Source of the DNA: Mycobacterium scrofulaceum
GTDB taxonomy: Bacteria; Actinomycetota; Actinomycetes; Mycobacteriales; Mycobacteriaceae
Direction of reading: 5' to 3'
DNA: 64,000 nucleotides
NCBI RefSeq assembly: GCF_002086735.1
Contig: NZ_MVIJ01000027.1
Location: 1-64,000, forward strand
Positions 59,432-64,000 of this stretch are shown in pieces. The translations under genes and the position numbers were made by a program. The notes below the pieces were generated by a model. That model did no database searches, was not told where the DNA came from, and saw only the letters and a program-made list of their open reading frames with translations. Within the stretch, counting starts at the first letter, position 1; each line of letters starts with the position of its first letter.

Positions 59432-60772
59432 GTGGCCCCTGCAAGTTCTGAGGCAAGCAACCAGCGCGGCGCGCAGCGGCGGCGAGTGGCCGTGCTGGGC
59501 GGTAACCGCATCCCGTTCGCCCGGTCAGACGGCGCCTATGCCGAGGCGTCCAACCAGGACATGTTCACCGCCGCCCTGGGCGGGCTGGTGGACCGATTCG
59601 GCCTGGCCGGCGAGCGGCTGGGCGTGGTGGTCGGCGGCGCGGTGCTCAAGCACAGCCGCGACTTCAACCTGACGCGTGAGTGCGTGCTGGGCTCCGAGCT
59701 GTCGTCGTACACGCCGGCGTTCGACCTGCAACAGGCGTGCGGCACCGGCCTGCAGGCGGCCATCGCCGCGGCCGACGGCATCGCGTCCGGGCGCTACGAG
59801 GTGGCCGCGGCCGGCGGGGTGGACACCACCTCCGACCCGCCGATCGGCCTGGGCGACAACCTGCGCCGGACCCTGCTCAAGCTGCGCCGGTCCAAATCCA
59901 ACGTGCAGCGGCTGCGGCTGGTGGGCACGCTGCCCGCGACCCTGGGCATCGAGATCCCGGTCAACAGCGAGCCGCGCACGGGGCTGTCCATGGGCGAGCA
60001 CCAGGCGATCACCGCCAAGGAGATGGGCATCAAACGCGTCGACCAGGACGAGCTGGCCGCCGCGAGCCACCGCAACATGGCCGCCGCCTACGACCGCGGC
60101 TTCTTCGACGACCTGGTCACGCCGTTCCTCGGGCTCTACCGCGACGACAACCTGCGCCCGGACTCGTCGGCGGAGAAGCTGGCCAAGCTCAAGCCGGTGT
60201 TCGGTGTGAAGTCCGGGGACGCGACGATGACGGCCGGCAATTCGACGCCGCTGACCGACGGGGCGTCGGTTGCGCTGCTGGCCGGTGAGGAGTGGGCGGC
60301 CGCCCACTCGCTGACGCCGCTGGCCTTCCTGGTGGACTCGGAAACCGCCGCCGTCGACTACGTCAACGGCCGCGACGGCCTGCTGATGGCGCCCACCTAT
60401 GCGGTGCCGCGGCTGCTGGCCCGCAACGGCCTGAGCCTGCAAGATTTTGATTTCTACGAGATCCACGAGGCGTTCGCCTCGGTGGTGCTGGCGCACCTGC
60501 AGGCGTGGGAGTCGGAGGAATACTGCAAGGAGCGGCTGGGCCTGGACGCCGCGCTGGGGTCGATCGACCGGTCCAAGCTGAACGTCAACGGCTCTTCGCT
60601 GGCCGCGGGCCACCCCTTCGCCGCTACCGGCGGACGGATTTTGGCCCAGGCGGCCAAGCAGCTCGCCCAGAAGAAGGCCGAGGGCAAGGGTGGCGCAGGC
60701 AGGCCGCTGCGCGCCCTGGTGTCCATCTGCGCCGCCGGTGGGCAAGGCGTGGCCGCGATCCTGGAGGCCTGA
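59432..60772 (+). CDS. fadA2: Acetyl-CoA acetyltransferase (thiolase) FadA2
   Basis: FadA2 is a beta-ketothiolase. The 446-residue protein has the acylated Cys at QQACGTG (Cys103), EIHEAFAS with the active-site His, and the C-terminal GHPFAATGGRI and CAAGGQG region. GGAGAAG lies three bases before the GTG at 59432. It is divergent from fabG4, close to fadE5 (convergent), and so joins HtdX, FabG4 and FadE5 in one acyl-CoA module. Downstream is the F6-like sRNA locus and two intrinsic terminators. Confidence 0.95.
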   Translation: MAPASSEASNQRGAQRRRVAVLGGNRIPFARSDGAYAEASNQDMFTAALGGLVDRFGLAGERLGVVVGGAVLKHSRDFNLTRECVLGSELSSYTPAFDLQQACGTGLQAAIAAADGIASGRYEVAAAGGVDTTSDPPIGLGDNLRRTLLKLRRSKSNVQRLRLVGTLPATLGIEIPVNSEPRTGLSMGEHQAITAKEMGIKRVDQDELAAASHRNMAAAYDRGFFDDLVTPFLGLYRDDNLRPDSSAEKLAKLKPVFGVKSGDATMTAGNSTPLTDGASVALLAGEEWAAAHSLTPLAFLVDSETAAVDYVNGRDGLLMAPTYAVPRLLARNGLSLQDFDFYEIHEAFASVVLAHLQAWESEEYCKERLGLDAALGSIDRSKLNVNGSSLAAGHPFAATGGRILAQAAKQLAQKKAEGKGGAGRPLRALVSICAAGGQGVAAILEA

Positions 60773-60815
60773 TCGCGCGCGGGGTCGGACCCGTCTCATG
60801 ACATCGGTCACAGCG

Positions 60816-60841
60816 GGTTAGCAATCCGGGCTGGCGGGTAT
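60816..60841 (+). promoter_or_regulatory. SigF-like promoter after fadA2
   Basis: GGTTA at 60816-60820 and GGGTAT at 60836-60841 with a 15-base spacer resemble the mycobacterial SigF consensus GGTTT-N15-17-GGGTAT (one mismatch in the -35). A start near 60848 is predicted. Confidence 0.45.
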
Positions 60842-60847
60842 CCGAAT

Positions 60848-60988
60848 GCCCGGATGGCCCCGTGTTGTGGTCTGACCCCCCGACCCCGACGGCAATACGG
60901 GGCATCCCCGAAACGACCGCCGGTCAGCGCGGACGGGCGTACGAAAAGGGCCGCCGCTGGAGTGAGGGGATCCAGCGGCGGCCTTTTT
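60848..60988 (+). ncRNA. F6-like small RNA locus
   Basis: In M. tuberculosis the SigF-dependent sRNA F6 (Ncrv10243) lies on the plus strand between fadA2 and fadE5. This window has the same gene pair, a SigF-like promoter at 60816-60841, no credible reading frame, and an intrinsic terminator ending at 60988. I remember that the M. tuberculosis RNA ends about 90 bases before the fadE5 stop, which fits the terminator here. The 5' end is uncertain; processing or a different start may give a shorter RNA of about 100 bases. Confidence 0.5.
60949..60988 (+). terminator. Intrinsic terminator 1 (fadA2 / F6-like RNA)
   Basis: Thirteen-base arms (60949-60961 and 60971-60983) with a 9-base loop, then TTTTT (60984-60988). 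With A residues before the stem it may also work on the minus strand. Confidence 0.85.
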
Positions 60989-61048
60989 GGTCCGCGGTGC
61001 CGTAAGTACATCTGCGCGTGAAGTCCAGAGACACGTGAGTACCGAAAC

Positions 61049-61082
61049 AAAAGCCCCGCTCCTTTGCGGAAGCGGGGCTTTT
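61049..61082. terminator. Intrinsic terminator 2 (fadE5), bidirectional
   Basis: Twelve-base arms AAAAGCCCCGCT (61049-61060) and AGCGGGGCTTTT (61071-61082) with a 10-base loop. It lies 11 bases beyond the fadE5 stop on the minus strand and carries U tracts on both sides. Confidence 0.85.
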
Positions 61083-61093
61083 GCTTTTGCCGG

Positions 61094-62929
61094 TCAGAAG
61101 GCGGCTTCGTCGAGTTCCATGATGTCGTTGTCCAGCGTCTCGATCACCTCGCGGGTGCTCGCCAGCAGCGGCAGGAAGTTCTTCGCGAAGAACGAGGCCA
61201 CCGCGAGCTTGCCCTCGTAGAAGGACCGCTCCTCGCCGCTGGCGCCGGCGTCCAGCGCCTGCACGGCGACCGCGGCCTGCTGCTGAAGCAACCAACCGAT
61301 GACCAGGTCGCCGACGCTCATCAGGAAGCGCACCGATCCCAGGCCCACCTTGTAGAGGCTGGTCACGTCCTCCTGCGCGGCCATCAGGTAGCCGGTCAGC
61401 GTGGCCGCCATCGCCTGGACGTCGGCCAGGGCCTTCGCCAGCAGCTCGCGCTCGGACTTCAGCCGGCCGTTGCCGGACTCGCTGTCCACGAACTTCTGGA
61501 TCTCGCCCGACACGTGGGCCAGCGCCACACCCTTGTCGCGGATGATCTTCCGGAAGAAGAAGTCCTGCGCCTGGATGGCCGTGGTCCCCTCGTAGAGGGA
61601 GTCGATCTTGGCGTCCCGGATGTACTGCTCGATCGGGTAGTCCTGCAGGAAGCCGGACCCACCGAAGGTCTGCAGGCTCTCGGTGAGCTTGGCGTAGGCC
61701 TGCTCCGAGCCGACGCCCTTGACCACCGGCAGCATCAGGTCGTTGACCTTGACGGCCAGCTCGGCGTCCACGCCGTGCACCGCCTCGGCGACCGCGGCGT
61801 CCTGGTAGGTCGCGGTGTAGAGGTACAGCGCACGCAGACCCTCGGCGTAGGCCTTCTGGGTCATCAGCGAGCGGCGCACGTCGGGGTGGTGCGTGATGGT
61901 CACCCGCGGCGCGGTCTTGTCGGTCATCTGGGTCATGTCGGCGCCCTGCACGCGGGACTTCGCGTACTCCAGCGCGTTCAGGTAGCCGGTCGACAGCGTG
62001 GCGATGGCCTTGGTGCCGACCATCATGCGCGCCTGCTCGATGACCTCGAACATCTGCGCGATGCCGTTGTGCACCTCGCCGACCAGCCAGCCCTTGGCCG
62101 GCACGTCGTGCTGGCCGAAGGACAGCTCACAGGTGGCCGAAACCTTCAGGCCCATCTTGTGCTCGACGTTGGTGACGAAGACACCGTTGCGCTCGCCCAG
62201 TTCACCCGTCTCGAAGTCGAACAGGAACTTGGGCACGAAGAACAGCGACAGCCCCTTGGTGCCCGGGCCGGCGCCCTCGGGCCGCGCCAGCACCAAGTGG
62301 AAGATGTTCTCGAACAGGTCGCCGGAGTCGGCCGAGGTGATGAAGCGCTTGACGCCCTCGATGTGCCAGGAACCGTCGTCCTGTTTGATCGCCTTGGTCC
62401 GGCCGGCGCCGACGTCGGAACCGGCGTCCGGCTCGGTCAGCACCATGGTGGAGCCCCAGCCGCGCTCGGCGCAGATCACGGCCCACTTCTTCTGCTCCTC
62501 GGTACCGAGGTGGTAGAGGATGTTGGCGAAACCGGCGCCACCGCCGTACATCCACACGGCCGGGTTGGCGCCCAGCAAGTGCTCGTGCAGCGCCCATACC
62601 AGGGCCCGCGGCATCGGCATGCCGCCGAGGACCTCGTCGATGCCGACCTTGTCCCAGCCGGCCTCGGTGACGGCGCGGACGGACTTCTTGAACGACTCCG
62701 GCAGCGTCACCGAGTGGGTCTTCGGGTCGAAGACCGGCGGATTGCGGTCGCCCTCGACGAACGACTCGGCGATCGGCCCCTCGGCCAGCCGGCTGATCTC
62801 TGACAACATTTCGCGCGCGGTGTCGACGTCCAGATCGCTGTAGTCGCCGGCGCCGAAAGCCTTCTCAACGCCCAAGACCTCGAACAGGTTGAACACCTGG
62901 TCACGGACGTTGCTCTTGTAGTGGCTCAC
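61094..62929 (-). CDS. fadE5: Acyl-CoA dehydrogenase FadE5
   Basis: FadE5 is a broad acyl-CoA dehydrogenase (611 residues, as in M. tuberculosis Rv0244c) that starts beta-oxidation of fatty acyl-CoAs. Visible motifs: MVLTEPDAGSDVGAG, KRFITSADSGDL, the C-terminal DSLYEGTTAIQAQD with the catalytic Glu, and a helical C-terminal extension of the large ACAD type. The GTG at 62929 has GAGGAGGAA upstream; the ORF is open 36 codons further up across a palindrome and promoter, so those codons are not used. It converges on fadA2, separated by two terminators. Confidence 0.96.
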   Translation of the reverse strand: MSHYKSNVRDQVFNLFEVLGVEKAFGAGDYSDLDVDTAREMLSEISRLAEGPIAESFVEGDRNPPVFDPKTHSVTLPESFKKSVRAVTEAGWDKVGIDEVLGGMPMPRALVWALHEHLLGANPAVWMYGGGAGFANILYHLGTEEQKKWAVICAERGWGSTMVLTEPDAGSDVGAGRTKAIKQDDGSWHIEGVKRFITSADSGDLFENIFHLVLARPEGAGPGTKGLSLFFVPKFLFDFETGELGERNGVFVTNVEHKMGLKVSATCELSFGQHDVPAKGWLVGEVHNGIAQMFEVIEQARMMVGTKAIATLSTGYLNALEYAKSRVQGADMTQMTDKTAPRVTITHHPDVRRSLMTQKAYAEGLRALYLYTATYQDAAVAEAVHGVDAELAVKVNDLMLPVVKGVGSEQAYAKLTESLQTFGGSGFLQDYPIEQYIRDAKIDSLYEGTTAIQAQDFFFRKIIRDKGVALAHVSGEIQKFVDSESGNGRLKSERELLAKALADVQAMAATLTGYLMAAQEDVTSLYKVGLGSVRFLMSVGDLVIGWLLQQQAAVAVQALDAGASGEERSFYEGKLAVASFFAKNFLPLLASTREVIETLDNDIMELDEAAF

Positions 62930-62980
62930 TACGGTTCCTCCTCGTTGAGAATGCCACTTGTGGTTGGGTACTACTTCTAA

Positions 62981-62996
62981 GTTACCCACCAGTAAC
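62981..62996. promoter_or_regulatory. Palindrome GTTAC-N6-GTAAC upstream of fadE5
   Basis: A 16-base site with perfect 5-base arms. Its core, TTAC-N6-GTAA, is the same as in the fabG4/fadA2 site. It lies 52 to 67 bases before the fadE5 start; TAACTT on the minus strand, overlapping its edge, could be the -10 box. Confidence 0.6.
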
Positions 62997-63065
62997 ACCG
63001 TTAAAATATCGCTCTCGGACAGTTCAACGCAAGTCAATGTGAGCTAGATTTCATCATCTAATTAA

Positions 63066-63077
63066 CCAACCGGTTGG
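63066..63077. promoter_or_regulatory. Perfect 12-base palindrome CCAACCGGTTGG
   Basis: This palindrome lies in the AT-richer stretch between fadE5 and the oxygenase pseudogene. It looks like a dimeric repressor site, but no partner is known. The rest of 62997-63130 shows no gene. Confidence 0.35.
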
Positions 63078-63130
63078 GCAGCGCACGCGACGCTTCTGAG
63101 CTGCGGCGATAATGAAGCGGAAGTTAAACT

Positions 63131-63308
63131 GTGGGATGCGTCACCACCCTGCCCGTGGTGGATCCGCGCACGTCGGCGGCCCAATTGCGGCGAGGGTTGC
63201 GCGCGGGCCGCGCACGGGATGGGCTTCTTCTGCCTGACCGGCCACGGCGCCCCCGCGGAGCTCTCCCGCAGGACGCTGGAGGCGTGCCCGAAGAACCACG
63301 CGGCGGGT
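63131..63308 (+). pseudogene. 2-oxoglutarate/Fe(II) oxygenase remnant (N-terminal part)
   Basis: The first frame from GTG 63131 reads CVTTLPVVDPRTSAAQLRRG, the typical start of an isopenicillin-N-synthase-like oxygenase N domain. The conserved continuation GFFCLTGHGAPAELSRRTLEA occurs in another frame from 63219. Removing one G from the run near 63202-63206 would join them, so there is a one-base insertion. Coding similarity ends near 63308 and the catalytic HxD...H half is absent. The rest up to 63464 shows no gene. Confidence 0.7.
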
Positions 63309-63464
63309 GACCGACCCGACGGTCCGATCCTTTCCGCCTACGGTCGCAACGCCGGGAAGAGCAGGTTGCGCGCGCACCCGGATGTGGCTTCGGCGCACGG
63401 ATATTCGGCAGGTAGGGTCGGGGACGAGAATCCCGTTCTCGGCTCAAGGGGCGAATGAATTCCG

Positions 63465-63953
63465 GTGAACTCGAACAAGAACCTGACACCGTCCACACTT
63501 CGTGAGGCCTTCGGCCATTTCCCTTCGGGGGTGGTGGCCATCGCCGCCGAGGTAGAGGGGACCCGGGAGGGGCTGGCGGCCAGCACCTTCGTCCCCGTCT
63601 CCCTGGATCCGCCGCTCGTGTCGTTCTGCGTGCAGAACACGTCGACGACGTGGCCCAAACTGAAGGATCTGCCCATGCTGGGCATCAGCGTGCTCGGCGA
63701 GGCGCACGACGAGGCGGCGCGGACCCTGGCCGCCAAGACCGGGGACCGGTTCGCCGGGCTTCAGACGGAGTCCCGGGACAGCGGCGCCGTCTTCATCAAG
63801 GGCACCGCCCTGTGGCTGGAAAGCGCGATCGAGCAGCTTATCCCGGCGGGGGACCACACCATCGTGGTGCTGCGGGTCAACGAGGTGACGGTGGACGCCG
63901 ACGTCGCGCCGATCGTGTTTCACCGCAGCGTGTTCCGGCGCCTGGGCGTCTGA
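63465..63953 (+). CDS. Flavin reductase-like domain protein (Rv0245-type)
   Basis: A 162-residue FMN-binding split-barrel protein of the flavin reductase group, equal in length to M. tuberculosis Rv0245. Family motifs are LREAFGHFPSGVVAIAA, AASTFVPVSLDPPLVSFCVQ and the later TGDRFAGL. It should bind FMN and reduce it with NAD(P)H, perhaps for a partner monooxygenase, but none is adjacent. The GTG at 63465 has AAGGGG 14 bases upstream, a long spacing, so the start is moderately certain. The last 47 bases of the window hold no gene that I can see. Confidence 0.92.
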   Translation: MNSNKNLTPSTLREAFGHFPSGVVAIAAEVEGTREGLAASTFVPVSLDPPLVSFCVQNTSTTWPKLKDLPMLGISVLGEAHDEAARTLAAKTGDRFAGLQTESRDSGAVFIKGTALWLESAIEQLIPAGDHTIVVLRVNEVTVDADVAPIVFHRSVFRRLGV

Positions 63954-64000
63954 ACGCGATCAGGGCCGGCGGCTGAGTTCCGCCCGGAAGCCCGCTATCC

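Overview
This window is chromosomal DNA from a slow-growing Mycobacterium, most likely in or near the M. avium complex. The evidence is very high GC, strong GTG/ATG start usage, and a gene order that follows the M. tuberculosis segment mmpL3 (Rv0206c) to Rv0245 almost gene for gene. Species placement is inference; gene order and protein identity are read from the sequence and compared with remembered M. tuberculosis proteins.

Left part (1-10.1 kb): the trmB / NYN-protein / mmpL3 operon on the minus strand (mmpL3 is cut by the window edge), a translationally coupled pair of degenerate GTPase-like proteins, pckA, and a GAF-GGDEF diguanylate cyclase that has no counterpart at this place in M. 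tuberculosis. Next (10.2-29 kb) comes a lipid and acyl-CoA block: fadD4 plus a crotonase, a CD225 membrane protein, fadE3 divergent from a double-hotdog protein, a CaiB-type CoA-transferase plus amidohydrolase operon, lipW, an alpha/beta hydrolase, a methyltransferase, lipC, a wax-ester/diacylglycerol acyltransferase, echA1, an extra acyl-CoA synthetase with a small partner, a TetR regulator preceded by a 43-codon gene, and an aldehyde dehydrogenase.

Middle (29-45.4 kb): the cell-envelope glycolipid cluster (methyltransferase, GT4 glycosyltransferase, two membrane proteins, TmaT-like acetyltransferase), then YbjN / acyl-CoA ligase / phosphotriesterase-like lactonase, fadE4, a TetR-R2lox operon with a clear promoter and operator, gabD1, and an AlsS-type acetolactate synthase. 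Right part (45.4-64 kb): a secreted Cys-rich protein, a DUF222/HNH (13E12-type) protein, an LMF-family membrane protein, aftD with two small DUF2613-type genes, lpqI, a TetR regulator, a ClC channel, htdX-fabG4, fadA2, an F6-like sRNA locus with two intrinsic terminators, fadE5, an oxygenase pseudogene and a flavin reductase-like gene.

The genes combine core envelope building (MmpL3, AftD, TmaT-like, the Rv0224c-Rv0228-type cluster) with fatty acid and acyl-CoA turnover (FadD4, FadE3/4/5, FadA2, FabG4, HtdX, EchA1). Non-coding signals of note are a shared TTAC-N6-GTAA palindrome at a local TetR gene, at fabG4/fadA2 and at fadE5; four starts placed exactly six bases after a TANNNT -10 box (leaderless transcripts); a perfect operator over the TetR-R2lox promoter; and several tandem or dispersed repeats sitting on gene ends. 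I see no prophage, insertion sequence, CRISPR array, rRNA or tRNA.
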